25,861 bases of DNA from Fimenecus sp964527585 (GCA_964527585.1 CAZGPE010000022.1:1-25861); one strand, 5' to 3'; shown: positions 6,601-15,072, numbered from the stretch's first letter. Numbers and translations: made by a program. Notes: a model not told the origin generated them from the letters alone.

Positions 6601-8502
6601 ATGTCTGACATCTATTCGAAAAAAGCAAAAAAAGAGCGTGAAATTCCTCTTTATCTTTTTCACGAAGGAACAAATTCCCGTGCTTACGAATATTTCGGTT
6701 CGCATACAGCCGAAAACGGTAAAACGGTGTTTCGTGTTTGGGCTCCGAATGCGGTAAGCGTGTCGCTTGTCGGTGATTTCAACGGTTGGGATACCGAGAA
6801 AACCCCTATGTCCTTAATTAAAGATTCGGGCGGAGTTTGGGAATGTAAAGCGGAAAACATAAAGCGTTTTGACTCTTACAAATATGCCGTTACATCGAAA
6901 AGCGGAAAGACTGTTATGAAATGCGATCCCTATGCTTTTCACAGCGAGACAAGACCGGCTACCGCATCGAAATTTTACGAAATAGACAGTTGCTATGATT
7001 GGAAAGACGAAAAGTGGACCGAAAAACGCAGCAACACAGATATATATTCTTCACCCGTAAATATTTACGAAGTTCATGCAGGTTCGTGGAAACAGCATCC
7101 CGACGGAAATTTTTATTCGTACAGAGATCTTGCGAAAGAACTTATTCCTTATGTTAAAAAGATGGGGTATACCCATATTGAATTTATGCCGTTGACCGAA
7201 TATCCTTTTGACGGAAGTTGGGGTTATCAGGTAACGGGATACTTTTCGGCAACTTCCCGTTACGGAACGCCTGCCGATTTAATGTATCTTATCGACAAGT
7301 GCCATCAGGCAGGTATCGGAGTGATTCTCGATTGGGTGCCGGCGCATTTCCCGAAAGACGAGCACGGTCTTTACGAATTTGACGGAGAGGCGCTTTACGA
7401 GTATTCCGATCCGAAAAAATCGGAACATTACGGCTGGGGCACAAGAGTTTTCGATTTCGGAAAAAACGAAGTTCGTTCTTTTCTTATGTCGAGTGCGGCT
7501 TTTTGGTTTGATAAATTCCATATCGACGGAATCCGTATGGATGCCGTTGCTTCAATGCTTTATCTTGACTATGACCGAAAAGACGGTGAGTGGGTTCCGA
7601 ATGAAAACGGAGGCCGTGAAAATCTCGAAGCGGTTGAATTTTTGCAAAAACTTAACGAACAGATTTTCGCTCAGTTTCCGTATGCGATGATGATTGCCGA
7701 AGAGAGCACATCGTGGCCTATGGTCTCAAAACCCGTTTATATGGGCGGACTCGGTTTTAATTTCAAGTGGAATATGGGCTGGATGAATGACATTTTAAGA
7801 TATTTCAGCCTTGACGGAATACACCGTAAATACAATCACGATTGTATAACATTTTCAATGTTTTATGCGTTTTCGGAAAACTTTATTCTTCCGATTTCTC
7901 ATGATGAAGTGGTTCACGGAAAATGTTCTCTGATAAATAAAATGACAGGCTCTTACGACGAAAAATTTGCCGGTGTGCGTGCTTTTATGGGCTATATGAT
8001 GGCACATCCCGGAAAAAAACTTATGTTTATGGGGTCTGAGTTCGGTCAGTTTATCGAATGGAATTACGAAAAAGGTCTCGATTGGCTTTTGCTCGGATTT
8101 GATAAACACTGCCGACTTCAAAATTATTTTAAGTTGCTTAACTCTTTTTACAAAAAGAATTCGCCGCTATGGGAGATTGATTATTCGTGGGAAGGATTTT
8201 CTTGGATTTCTTCGGACGATTGCGACAATTCGGTTATAGCATTCAGGCGTATTGACCGAAGCGGTAAGGAAATTGTTGTTGTATGCAATTTCACCAATGT
8301 AGAAAGAAAGGATTACCGAATCGGAATTCCTAAGGGTAAGTATAAAATCGTATTTAATTCGGACGATGAAAGTTTCGGCGGAGCGGGTATATGCGGCGAT
8401 GAAAAAATCATCCCGGAAAATATCAATATGCACGGCTTTGAACAGAGTATTTCTCTCGACTTACCGCCGATGACGACAATTTATTTGAAAAAAACAAGGT
8501 AA
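6601..8502 (+). CDS. glgB: 1,4-alpha-glucan branching enzyme
   Basis: GlgB cuts an alpha-1,4 glucan chain and rejoins it through alpha-1,6 links, giving branched glycogen in the cytoplasm. From ATG 6601 it has 633 residues, close to other bacterial GlgB. An N-terminal CBM48-like module (FRVWAPNAVSVSLVGDFNGW) is followed by a GH13 barrel. Catalytic positions are GIRMDAV (nucleophile D314), MIAEES (acid/base near E367) and ISHDEVVHGK (D435). A C-terminal beta domain ends with PPMTTIYLKK. I prefer ATG 6601 because AGAGGT lies 7-8 nt before it; ATG 6580 lacks such a site. It leads the glgBCDA operon, 45 nt before glgC. Confidence 0.97.
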   Translation: MSDIYSKKAKKEREIPLYLFHEGTNSRAYEYFGSHTAENGKTVFRVWAPNAVSVSLVGDFNGWDTEKTPMSLIKDSGGVWECKAENIKRFDSYKYAVTSKSGKTVMKCDPYAFHSETRPATASKFYEIDSCYDWKDEKWTEKRSNTDIYSSPVNIYEVHAGSWKQHPDGNFYSYRDLAKELIPYVKKMGYTHIEFMPLTEYPFDGSWGYQVTGYFSATSRYGTPADLMYLIDKCHQAGIGVILDWVPAHFPKDEHGLYEFDGEALYEYSDPKKSEHYGWGTRVFDFGKNEVRSFLMSSAAFWFDKFHIDGIRMDAVASMLYLDYDRKDGEWVPNENGGRENLEAVEFLQKLNEQIFAQFPYAMMIAEESTSWPMVSKPVYMGGLGFNFKWNMGWMNDILRYFSLDGIHRKYNHDCITFSMFYAFSENFILPISHDEVVHGKCSLINKMTGSYDEKFAGVRAFMGYMMAHPGKKLMFMGSEFGQFIEWNYEKGLDWLLLGFDKHCRLQNYFKLLNSFYKKNSPLWEIDYSWEGFSWISSDDCDNSVIAFRRIDRSGKEIVVVCNFTNVERKDYRIGIPKGKYKIVFNSDDESFGGAGICGDEKIIPENINMHGFEQSISLDLPPMTTIYLKKTR

Positions 8503-8547
8503 AATATATTTCCAAAACATTGAATTATTATTCAGGGAGGCTTTTTT

Positions 8548-9765
8548 ATGGCACGCAAAATGGAATGTATTGCGATGCTTCTTGCAGGCGGTCAGGGTTC
8601 AAGACTCGGCGTACTGACAAAGAATATCGCAAAACCGGCAGTTCCCTACGGCGGAAAATACAGAATTATAGATTTCCCGCTTTCAAACTGCGTTAATTCG
8701 GGTATTACAACGGTGGGAGTTCTGACACAGTATCAGCCGCTTGAACTTAACGATTATATCGGAAACGGTCAGGCTTGGGACCTTGACCGTGCTCACGGCG
8801 GAGTACATATGCTTTCACCTTATCAGCAGATAAAAGGGATGGAATGGTATAAAGGTACCGCAAACGCAATTTATCAAAACATAAACTTCATTGATCGCTA
8901 CAATCCGGAATATGTGGCGGTGCTTTCGGGCGACCATATTTATAAAATGGATTATAATAAGATGCTTGAATATCATAAAAAGAATAATGCCGCCTGTACG
9001 ATAGCGATGCTTGAAGTCCCGTGGGAAGAGGCAAGCCGTTTCGGCCTTATGGTTCTCAACGATGACAATTCCATTGCGGAATTTCAGGAGAAACCGAAAA
9101 ATCCGACAAGCAATAAAGCCTCTATGGGTGTATATATTTTCACTTGGTCAAAACTTCGCCGTTATCTTATCGACGATGAAAACAACCCCGATTCTTCAAA
9201 CGATTTCGGGCACGATGTAATTCCCGCTATGCATTCGGCAGGCGAGAGAATGTTCGCTTATCTGTTTGACGGTTATTGGAAAGATGTCGGAACGATAGAT
9301 TCGCTTTGGGAAGCAAACCTTGATTTGCTTAATCCGAAAGTCGATCTTGATTTGTCGGATAATTCGTGGAAAATTTACTCGAAAACTCCCGTTGCTCCGC
9401 CTCAGTATATAGCGCCGACAGCGGATATACAGAATTCGATGGTAGCGGAAGGTTCTAAGGTGTTCGGAAGTGTAGACTACTCTATTCTTTTCGACAATGT
9501 TACGGTTGAAGAGGGCGCAACCGTTCGGTATTCGATTGTAATGCCCGGTGCGGTCGTAAAATCCGGTGCCGATGTAGAATATTCTATTGTTGCGGAAAAT
9601 TCGGTGATTGAAAGAAATGCGAAAATCGGCTCACGCCCCGAAGAAGTCGAAAACAGAGACGAATGGGGAGTTGCCGTTGTCGGAGCGAATGTAACCGTCG
9701 GAGAGGGAATGAGCGTAAAACCCAAAGAAATGCTTGATGCAGACAGAGTAAAGGAGAGTGAGTGA
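8548..9765 (+). CDS. glgC: Glucose-1-phosphate adenylyltransferase
   Basis: GlgC makes ADP-glucose from glucose-1-phosphate and ATP, the committed step of glycogen synthesis. The 405-residue protein has the nucleotide-binding start LLAGGQGSRLGVLTKNIAKP, then GGKYRIIDFPLSN, the catalytic-region LSGDHIYKMDY, the sugar-binding EFQEKP and YWKDVGTIDS. A C-terminal left-handed beta-helix carries allosteric and oligomer contacts. GGGAGG lies a few bases before ATG 8548. glgD begins one base after its stop, and in Firmicutes GlgC and GlgD work as a hetero-oligomer in which GlgC is catalytic. Confidence 0.97.
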   Translation: MARKMECIAMLLAGGQGSRLGVLTKNIAKPAVPYGGKYRIIDFPLSNCVNSGITTVGVLTQYQPLELNDYIGNGQAWDLDRAHGGVHMLSPYQQIKGMEWYKGTANAIYQNINFIDRYNPEYVAVLSGDHIYKMDYNKMLEYHKKNNAACTIAMLEVPWEEASRFGLMVLNDDNSIAEFQEKPKNPTSNKASMGVYIFTWSKLRRYLIDDENNPDSSNDFGHDVIPAMHSAGERMFAYLFDGYWKDVGTIDSLWEANLDLLNPKVDLDLSDNSWKIYSKTPVAPPQYIAPTADIQNSMVAEGSKVFGSVDYSILFDNVTVEEGATVRYSIVMPGAVVKSGADVEYSIVAENSVIERNAKIGSRPEEVENRDEWGVAVVGANVTVGEGMSVKPKEMLDADRVKESE

Positions 9766-9766
9766 T

Positions 9767-10882
9767 ATGACGGGAAATAACATAGTCGGAATTGTATTTT
9801 CAAGCGCTTATGACGGATGCTTGCCCGAACTTACGGCATTGAGAACAATGGCGTCCGTTCCTTTTGCGGGAAGATACAGACTTATTGATTTTGTGCTCTC
9901 GAATATGGTTAATGCCGGAATCGAAAACATCGGTGTTATAACAAAGTCAAACTACCACTCTCTTATGGACCATCTCGGTACGGGAAAAGCGTGGGACCTT
10001 TCGAGAAAAACAAAAGGTTTAATGCTTCTTCCGCCGTTTTCGACTGCCGAACAGGGCGGAAACGATAATAAAATCGCTTCTCTTCACGGAATTAAGGGAT
10101 TTATCGCAAGAGCGAACGAAGAATATGTACTTTTGTCAGATTGTAACAGTATTTCGAACATAGACATCGAAGCTCTCACACAGTATCATACGGAGAAAAA
10201 TTCGGATATAACAATCGTTTATAAAAAAGGCGAGGTTCCGGCGCTTTCGGATATGATGGTGCTTAATCTTGACGAAAACGGAAAAGTCAAAGAGATTGAT
10301 ATAACTCCCGTTGAAGAAAAAACGGGCAATTATTCAATGGGCGTAATTCTTATGAAAAAATCGCTCCTCGAAAGGCTTATGAATGAGGCGATGAGCCGAA
10401 GATATACCGATTTTGAGACGGAAATTATTCAGAAAAATGTTTCGAAACTCAATATTTACGGCTTCGAAACAAAAGGATATTCCGCAACCGTTGATTCTCT
10501 CGCTTCTTATTTTAAGGCGAGTATGGATTTGCTTAATATCGAAAACTGTAACGATCTTTTCAACAGCGAAAGACCTATTTTTACAAAAGTCAAGGATGAT
10601 ATGCCGTCAACATACGGTATAGGTTCGAAAGTTAAAAATTCGCTTGTCGCAAACGGATGTATAATTGACGGAGAAGTCGAAAATTCGATTATTTTCCGTG
10701 GAGTCCGTATCGAAAAAGGTGCTGTTGTTAAAAATTCAATCGTGATGCAGGACGGATTTGTTGCCGCAGGTGCACAGCTTAATTATGTAATTACCGATAA
10801 AGTTGCTGTTGTTACGCCGAACAAAGTTTTGTCGGGAGCAGAAAACTATCCGTTCTATATCGGCAAAGGAATTGTAATTTAA
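9767..10882 (+). CDS. glgD: GlgD, regulatory GlgC paralog
   Basis: A 371-residue paralog of GlgC that combines with it in Firmicutes to raise ADP-glucose pyrophosphorylase activity. The overall fold is kept (FAGRYRLIDFVLSNMVNAGI, a C-terminal beta-helix). The nucleotide loop, however, is VFSSAYDGCLPELT rather than GGxGxRL, and the catalytic GDHIYKMDY is replaced by SDCNSISNID, so it is expected to be non-catalytic. The start is ATG 9767, one base after the glgC stop; a GTG at 9758 is too close to the GGAG (9753-9756). Its place between glgC and glgA is the usual clostridial order. Confidence 0.94.
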   Translation: MTGNNIVGIVFSSAYDGCLPELTALRTMASVPFAGRYRLIDFVLSNMVNAGIENIGVITKSNYHSLMDHLGTGKAWDLSRKTKGLMLLPPFSTAEQGGNDNKIASLHGIKGFIARANEEYVLLSDCNSISNIDIEALTQYHTEKNSDITIVYKKGEVPALSDMMVLNLDENGKVKEIDITPVEEKTGNYSMGVILMKKSLLERLMNEAMSRRYTDFETEIIQKNVSKLNIYGFETKGYSATVDSLASYFKASMDLLNIENCNDLFNSERPIFTKVKDDMPSTYGIGSKVKNSLVANGCIIDGEVENSIIFRGVRIEKGAVVKNSIVMQDGFVAAGAQLNYVITDKVAVVTPNKVLSGAENYPFYIGKGIVI

Positions 10883-10914
10883 CACGGATTTGATTTTAAT
10901 ATCGGAGGAAGAAT

Positions 10915-12342
10915 ATGAAGGTTTTATATGTGGCGAGTGAAGCGTTGCCGTTTATGGCTTCGGGCGGACTCGGAGATGTTGCGGGAAGTCTGCCTCAGGC
11001 TTTGCGTAAAAGAAGAGTCGGATGTCGGGTTGTTTTGCCGATGTACGATACAATTAAACAGGAACTTAAAGACACAATGACATTTGTTACGAGTTTTACC
11101 GTTCCGGTTGCTTGGAGAAGACAGTATTGCGGTGTGTTTGAAGCAAAGCACAACGGAGTTATATATTATCTTATTGATAATCAGTATTATTTCAAAAGAG
11201 ACGGAATTTACGGCTATTATGACGATGCGGAGCGTTTTGCATTCTTTTCGAGAGCGGTGCTTGAAATGATTCCGCACATTGATTTCAAACCGGACATTAT
11301 TCACTGTAACGATTGGCAGTCGGCACTTGTACCGGTTTATTACAGCACAATGTACGCTCAGTCGCCCGGATACGAAAATATAAAAACGGTATTTACCATT
11401 CATAATATTCAGTATCAGGGAACTTACGGCAGGGAACTTATTCCCGAAGTTCTCGGTTTGCCGCCCGAAGCGGAAAATATTGTCGAATACGATAACGATG
11501 TCAATTTTATGAAAGGTGCAATCGAGTCGGCAAACAAAGTAACAACCGTCAGCCCGTCTTACGCAAATGAAATTCTCGATCCGTGGTATTCTCACGGACT
11601 TGATCCGATTCTCAATCAGAGAAGTTGGAAGCTTTCGGGCATACTTAACGGAATTGATGTCGATTTGTATAATCCCGAAACCGATAAAGACATTTCCGTA
11701 AATTATACGGCATCGGATTTTGTTTCGGGAAAAGCGAAAAATAAAAAAGCCTTGCAGGAAATTATGGGACTTCCAGATAAACCCGATACGGTTTTAATCG
11801 GTATGGTAACAAGGCTTGTGTCTCATAAGGGACTTGACTTGGTTAAGGCAGTTCTCGAAGAACTTGTCGTTACAACGGATGTTCAGGTTGTCGTTCTCGG
11901 TTCGGGAGAGTGGCAGTATGAAGAATTTTTCAAGGATTTAGCCGCACGCTATCCCGAAAAAGTTGCGATAAATCTCGGATTTAATCCGCCTCTTTCGAAG
12001 AAAGTATATGCAGGCTCCGATTTGTTCCTTATGCCCTCGCAGTCCGAACCTTGCGGACTTTCGCAGATGATAGCGTTGCGTTACGGTTCGGTTCCGATAG
12101 TCCGTCAAACAGGGGGACTCAGAGACAGCATTACCGATTCCGGCGACGGAAAAGGAAACGGCTTTGTCTTCGCTAACTATAACGCTCACGATATGCTTCA
12201 TACCGTTCGCAGAGCAATCGAAGGCTATCAGAATAAAGACGGCTGGAAAATTCTCGTAAAGCGTGCAATGGAATGTGATTATTCGTGGGGTAAATCGGCA
12301 AACGAATACATAAAACTTTATAAAGAAGTTTTGAACGGTTAA
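10915..12342 (+). CDS. glgA: Glycogen synthase (ADP-glucose type)
   Basis: GlgA extends glycogen by transferring glucose from ADP-glucose. The 475-residue GT5 protein opens with MKVLYVASEALPFMASGGLG, a glycogen synthase N-terminal domain, then IHCNDWQSALVP and VFTIHNIQYQG. The C-terminal GT-B domain contains LVSHKGLDL and the conserved PSQSEPCGLSQMIALRYG with the family's glutamate, then RQTGGLRD. The N-terminal loop reads ASGGL where enterobacterial GlgA has KTGGL; clostridial GlgA proteins are believed to share this. GGAGGAAG precedes ATG 10915. It is the last gene of the operon, and a strong terminator follows 50 nt after its stop. Confidence 0.96.
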   Translation: MKVLYVASEALPFMASGGLGDVAGSLPQALRKRRVGCRVVLPMYDTIKQELKDTMTFVTSFTVPVAWRRQYCGVFEAKHNGVIYYLIDNQYYFKRDGIYGYYDDAERFAFFSRAVLEMIPHIDFKPDIIHCNDWQSALVPVYYSTMYAQSPGYENIKTVFTIHNIQYQGTYGRELIPEVLGLPPEAENIVEYDNDVNFMKGAIESANKVTTVSPSYANEILDPWYSHGLDPILNQRSWKLSGILNGIDVDLYNPETDKDISVNYTASDFVSGKAKNKKALQEIMGLPDKPDTVLIGMVTRLVSHKGLDLVKAVLEELVVTTDVQVVVLGSGEWQYEEFFKDLAARYPEKVAINLGFNPPLSKKVYAGSDLFLMPSQSEPCGLSQMIALRYGSVPIVRQTGGLRDSITDSGDGKGNGFVFANYNAHDMLHTVRRAIEGYQNKDGWKILVKRAMECDYSWGKSANEYIKLYKEVLNG

Positions 12343-12391
12343 CCGAATATAAAAATCGAAACGAATATAAAAATTTTATAAGCGGATAAAT

Positions 12392-12424
12392 AAAAGGAGA
12401 AGATTGTTGTCTTCTCCTTTTTGC
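12392..12424 (+). terminator. Terminator of glgBCDA
   Basis: A perfect 12-bp stem AAAAGGAGAAGA / TCTTCTCCTTTT (12392-12421) with loop TTGTTG leads into TTTTTGC. It lies 50 nt after the glgA stop. Confidence 0.88.
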
Positions 12425-12529
12425 TTTTATTTGAATTTTACATGGGAGCATATTGCAACGGTTTGTTTAATGTTTTTATCAAAATTTCGCCATTATTACA
12501 ATCTCAAATTCACGGGGGATATCATACCA

Positions 12530-12556
12530 GTAGGGGCGGCGTTCCGCCGCCCCTAC
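12530..12556. repeat. 27-bp GC-rich palindrome (repeat copy A)
   Basis: GTAGGGGCGGCG and its exact reverse complement are separated by TTC. The flanks include AAATTCACGGG upstream, similar to the other copies at 12693-12748 and 13319-13374. It is a dispersed intergenic repeat of REP or MITE type rather than a terminator, since no T-run follows. Confidence 0.85.
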
Positions 12557-12659
12557 GAAATTTATTTATACCGCAAATTTTATTTTTACATAAATATCAT
12601 ATCCCGATTATTTCATAATTAATTTTTTAATCGAATTACCGTTATTGTCAAAATAGTTG

Positions 12660-12685
12660 CCGTAGCAACATCAATTTTACAGGTT
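12660..12685. repeat. Partial arm of the 56-bp repeat family
   Basis: The sequence CCGTAGCAACATCAATTTTA continuing into CAGGT matches, with a few changes, the right part of copy B at 12723-12748. It lies directly before copy B, so this looks like a tandem or remnant copy. Confidence 0.6.
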
Positions 12686-12692
12686 ACAACAC

Positions 12693-12748
12693 ACCCGTAG
12701 GGGCGGCGTTTCGCCGCCCAATGCCGTTGCAACATCAAATTCACGGGT
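12693..12748 (+). repeat. 56-bp palindrome-bearing repeat, copy B
   Basis: The unit starts with ACCCGT and ends with its inverse ACGGGT. Inside are the hairpin GGGCGGCG-TTT-CGCCGCCC (12701-12719) and then GTTGCAACATCAAATTCACG. Its length and sequence match copy C, which lies in the opposite orientation beyond the tRNA cluster. Confidence 0.8.
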
Positions 12749-12829
12749 GAAATTTCAATCACTGTTTTTATAAAAACGGCATCAAAACGGTTATTTATCA
12801 CCGATAAAATAAAAAAATCACTTTTTGAC

Positions 12830-12858
12830 TTGACAAAATTGATTTCCGCATATATAAT
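12830..12858 (+). promoter_or_regulatory. Sigma-A promoter of the Arg-His-Gln tRNA cluster
   Basis: Perfect TTGACA (12830-12835), 17-bp spacer and perfect TATAAT (12853-12858). The first tRNA starts 18 nt after the -10 box. Confidence 0.9.
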
Positions 12859-12876
12859 ATTCAAGCATCAAGAAAT

Positions 12877-12953
12877 GCGCTGATAGCTCAGCTGGATAGA
12901 GCATCTGCCTTCTAAGCAGAGGGTCGGGGGTTCGAGTCCCTCTCAGCGCGCCA
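12877..12953 (+). tRNA. tRNA-Arg(TCT)
   Basis: Complete cloverleaf. Acceptor GCGCTGA pairs with TCAGCGC, anticodon stem TCTGC/GCAGA holds loop CTTCTAA (anticodon TCT), the T-loop has GTTCGAG, and CCA is encoded at the end. Confidence 0.95.
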
Positions 12954-12960
12954 GCGATTT

Positions 12961-13038
12961 GGTGGGATTAGCTTAGTCGGTTAAAGCGCCAGTTTGTGGC
13001 ACTGGAGACCATCGGTTCGAATCCGATATTCCACCCCA
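12961..13038 (+). tRNA. tRNA-His(GTG)
   Basis: Complete cloverleaf with anticodon loop TTGTGGC (GTG). The acceptor GTGGGAT pairs with ATTCCAC. An extra G at 12961 (G-1) faces C73 at 13035, the identity feature of tRNA-His. CCA is encoded. Confidence 0.95.
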
Positions 13039-13044
13039 CTGACT

Positions 13045-13080
13045 AAACTCCGCCTGTCTTAATGATTTGGCGGAGTTTTC
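13045..13080 (+). terminator. Terminator after tRNA-His
   Basis: AAACTCCGCC (13045-13054) pairs with GGCGGAGTTT (13069-13078), followed by a short T-run. It stands between tRNA-His and tRNA-Gln, so some transcripts may end before Gln or a processing stem may form here. Confidence 0.7.
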
Positions 13081-13106
13081 AATATCAAACTCTTAAAATT
13101 AAATAT

Positions 13107-13181
13107 TGGGGTGTCGTCAAGCGGTAAGACACAGCACTTTGACTGCTGCATTCGTAGGTTCGAATCCTGCCACCCCAGCCA
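13107..13181 (+). tRNA. tRNA-Gln(TTG)
   Basis: Complete cloverleaf. Acceptor TGGGGTG pairs with CACCCCA, anticodon stem CAGCA/TGCTG holds loop CTTTGAC (anticodon TTG), the T-loop has GTTCGAA, and CCA is encoded. Confidence 0.95.
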
Positions 13182-13223
13182 AATAAACGACGGTTTTCGT
13201 AAGAAAGCCGTCGTTTATTTTTT
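13181..13223 (+). terminator. Terminator of the tRNA cluster
   Basis: AAATAAACGACGG (13181-13193) pairs fully with CCGTCGTTTATTT (13208-13220), followed by more T. It begins right at the CCA end of tRNA-Gln. Confidence 0.88.
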
Positions 13224-13318
13224 ATTCTCCACACTGTGTAGAATCGGTTAAGCCTTGATTTTGCGTTTGGTTTATATATATTCGATTTTTTTTACGGTAG
13301 CAATGGCAACGGGATGTT

Positions 13319-13374
13319 ACCCGTGAAATTGATATTGCAACAACAACGGGCGGCGGAACGCCGCCCCTACGGGT
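13319..13374 (-). repeat. 56-bp palindrome-bearing repeat, copy C (inverted)
   Basis: Read on the minus strand this begins ACCCGTAGGGGCGGCG and ends ACGGGT, with hairpin GGGCGGCG-GAA-CGCCGCCC (13348-13366 on the plus strand). It is the same length as copy B and nearly the same sequence, in the opposite orientation, on the other side of the tRNA genes. Confidence 0.8.
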
Positions 13375-13440
13375 AGGATGTTGTTCTTAATTTCAGTAAT
13401 TATGAAAAATATAAAATCAAAAATTCTAAAAACCAATCTT

Positions 13441-13460
13441 AAATTCACGGGTAGGATGTC
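13441..13460. repeat. Partial repeat copy
   Basis: ACGGGTAGGATGT at 13447-13459 repeats the sequence at the edge of copy C (13369-13381), and AAATTCACGGGT matches the end of copy B. This looks like a fragment of the same family. Confidence 0.6.
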
Positions 13461-13609
13461 ATCCGCAAAATTCGATGCTGTAAGCACAGAGGACAGCATT
13501 TATCCGTCTTTACGGCTTTGATATTGCCTAATTCGAACGGCAGAAAACGACCTTAATTCGACATAATGAACAAAATGTTAAAAAACGCCGAAAAATCAAC
13601 AAAAAAAGT

Positions 13610-13638
13610 TTGACAAACCGCCCGTAACTTTTTATAAT
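13610..13638 (+). promoter_or_regulatory. Sigma-A promoter of livJ
   Basis: Perfect TTGACA (13610-13615), 17-bp spacer and perfect TATAAT (13633-13638), with a leader of about 105 nt before the livJ ATG. A full consensus promoter fits an abundant binding protein. Confidence 0.85.
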
Positions 13639-13751
13639 TTAATATTATATTCAATGAAAATATAAAGTCGGAAATTTTTCGGTTTTTGTTTGTTGTATTT
13701 TACAGTGTAATGCTGAAAAATAAATTTTTTAGGAAAAAGAGGTTGTTACAA

Positions 13752-14882
13752 ATGAAAAACTTCAAAAAAGTAATCGGCGTAGTTTTGGCACTCGCAATTG
13801 TTGTAACATGCTTTGCTGCTTGCGGCGGAAAAACATCGGGTACAAGCGGTAAAATCGTTGTCGGTGCTACAGGCCCTCTTACCGGTGATGCTTCCTCATA
13901 CGGCATTTCGGTTCAGCAGGGTGCTCAGCTTGCTATTGATGAAATAAACGCAGCAGGCGGAATTAACGGAATTGAATTCGAATTTATTATGAAAGACGAT
14001 AAAGGTTTGCCCGCTGAAGCGGCAACGGCTTACGATCAGTTGATGGATGCCGGAATGCAGATTTCTATCGGTTCGACAACAACAGGCGCTTGCGAAGCTT
14101 TTGCGGCTAAATCTGTTGAAGATAATCTTTTCTTCATCACTCCTTCGGCTTCCGCAGCTTCCGTAATCGAGAGCCGTTCCAACGGTTTCCGTGTTTGCTT
14201 CGGAGATCCCGACCAGGGAATTCTTGCCGCTCAGACACTTGTTAACGAATACGGTATGAAAAATATCGGCTGTATTTACGATACTTCCGATACATATTCT
14301 TCGGGTATTTACGAAGCTTTCAAAGCTGAAATGGACAGTCTCGGCGTCAGCTTCATAACAAAAACTTTCGACAAGGAAAACAATAAGGACTTCTCAACTC
14401 AGGTTGAAGCTCTTAAAGACTGCGATGCAATCTTCACTCCCTTCTATTACACAGAAGCAGGTCTTGTTGCCCGTGCTTGCTCAAACAAGGGCGTTGATGC
14501 TCTTATTTTCGGAAGCGACGGACTTGACGGTGTCGTTGATCAGGTTGACTCAAGTGTAACAAATGTAATCAAATACATCACTCCCTTCGATTCAACAAGC
14601 ACAGATGAAAAGATTGCTTCTTTCGTTAAGAACTATCAGAACAAATACAATGCAACTCCCGATCAGTTTGCTGCCGATGCTTACGATGCTGTTTATGTAA
14701 TTTATAACGCTATGGTTAAGGCTGACATCAAGGACGCAAACATTTCGGCTTCCGATCTTTGCGAAGCAGTCAGAAGCGTACTTGTAGGCGGTATGGAATT
14801 CACCGGAACAACAGGCACAATGACTTGGAGCGAAACAGGTGCACCCACAAAGGTTCCTGTTATCGTTACAGTTGAAAAGTAA
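13752..14882 (+). CDS. livJ: Branched-chain amino acid-type ABC substrate-binding lipoprotein
   Basis: This is the extracellular solute-binding protein that delivers ligand to the LivHM permease. The 376-residue product has a signal peptide (KNFKK, then a hydrophobic stretch) and a lipid-attachment cysteine, probably C24 in CFAACGG; the residue at -3 is Phe, which is unusual, and C20 is an alternative. The mature part begins KIVVGATGPLTGDASSYGIS and includes QQGAQLAIDEINAAGGINGI, the standard type I Leu/Ile/Val-binding fold. I start at ATG 13752 with AGAGG upstream; an earlier ATG at 13686 would place a charged extension before the signal. A hairpin after the gene likely lowers readthrough into livH. 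The real ligand is unknown; this family also binds urea, amides and aromatic compounds. Confidence 0.93.
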   Translation: MKNFKKVIGVVLALAIVVTCFAACGGKTSGTSGKIVVGATGPLTGDASSYGISVQQGAQLAIDEINAAGGINGIEFEFIMKDDKGLPAEAATAYDQLMDAGMQISIGSTTTGACEAFAAKSVEDNLFFITPSASAASVIESRSNGFRVCFGDPDQGILAAQTLVNEYGMKNIGCIYDTSDTYSSGIYEAFKAEMDSLGVSFITKTFDKENNKDFSTQVEALKDCDAIFTPFYYTEAGLVARACSNKGVDALIFGSDGLDGVVDQVDSSVTNVIKYITPFDSTSTDEKIASFVKNYQNKYNATPDQFAADAYDAVYVIYNAMVKADIKDANISASDLCEAVRSVLVGGMEFTGTTGTMTWSETGAPTKVPVIVTVEK

Positions 14883-14908
14883 TTGTTCTAACTGAAAATG
14901 TTTTATAC

Positions 14909-14945
14909 AGTCGGAGAAGGTGTTTTTATCTTCTCCGACTTTCCC
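14909..14945 (+). terminator. Attenuating hairpin between livJ and livH
   Basis: AGTCGGAGAAG (14909-14919) pairs perfectly with CTTCTCCGACT (14930-14940), but only TT precedes CCC, so termination is likely partial. This is a common way to make more binding protein than permease. Confidence 0.65.
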
Positions 14946-15072
14946 ATAAAACAACCGAGCACAATATTTGTTTTTTATTGTGTTGAGTTGCCTTATGGTA
15001 AATGTTATTCCGATTGACTGCGCCGGAATTAACAGAAATAAACTGTCAGCAGTCGGAAAGGCAAAGGGAATT

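Larger units (their letters stand above)
12343..12829. other. Repeat-bearing intergenic region, no gene
   Basis: Between glgA and the tRNA cluster I find only the glg terminator, GC-rich palindromic repeats (listed separately) and AT-rich filler. Short open frames here run through the repeats, lack ribosome sites and resemble no family, so I do not call them genes. Confidence 0.7.
13224..13609. other. Repeat-bearing intergenic region, no gene
   Basis: From the tRNA terminator to the livJ promoter I see copy C of the 56-bp repeat, a partial copy at 13441-13460, and AT-rich sequence. No supported coding frame, riboswitch or structured RNA was recognised. Confidence 0.65.

Noticed and set aside
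10924..11595. 223-residue minus-strand frame
   Set aside because: Lies inside glgA on the opposite strand with atypical composition and no start signal. It is a shadow of glgA.
12404..12622. Small plus-strand frames between glgA and the tRNA cluster
   Set aside because: They run through the terminator and a repeat palindrome, have no ribosome site and resemble no known protein.
12530..13460. CRISPR array
   Set aside because: The repeats are palindromic, differ in orientation and are not evenly spaced by unique spacers; no cas gene is near.
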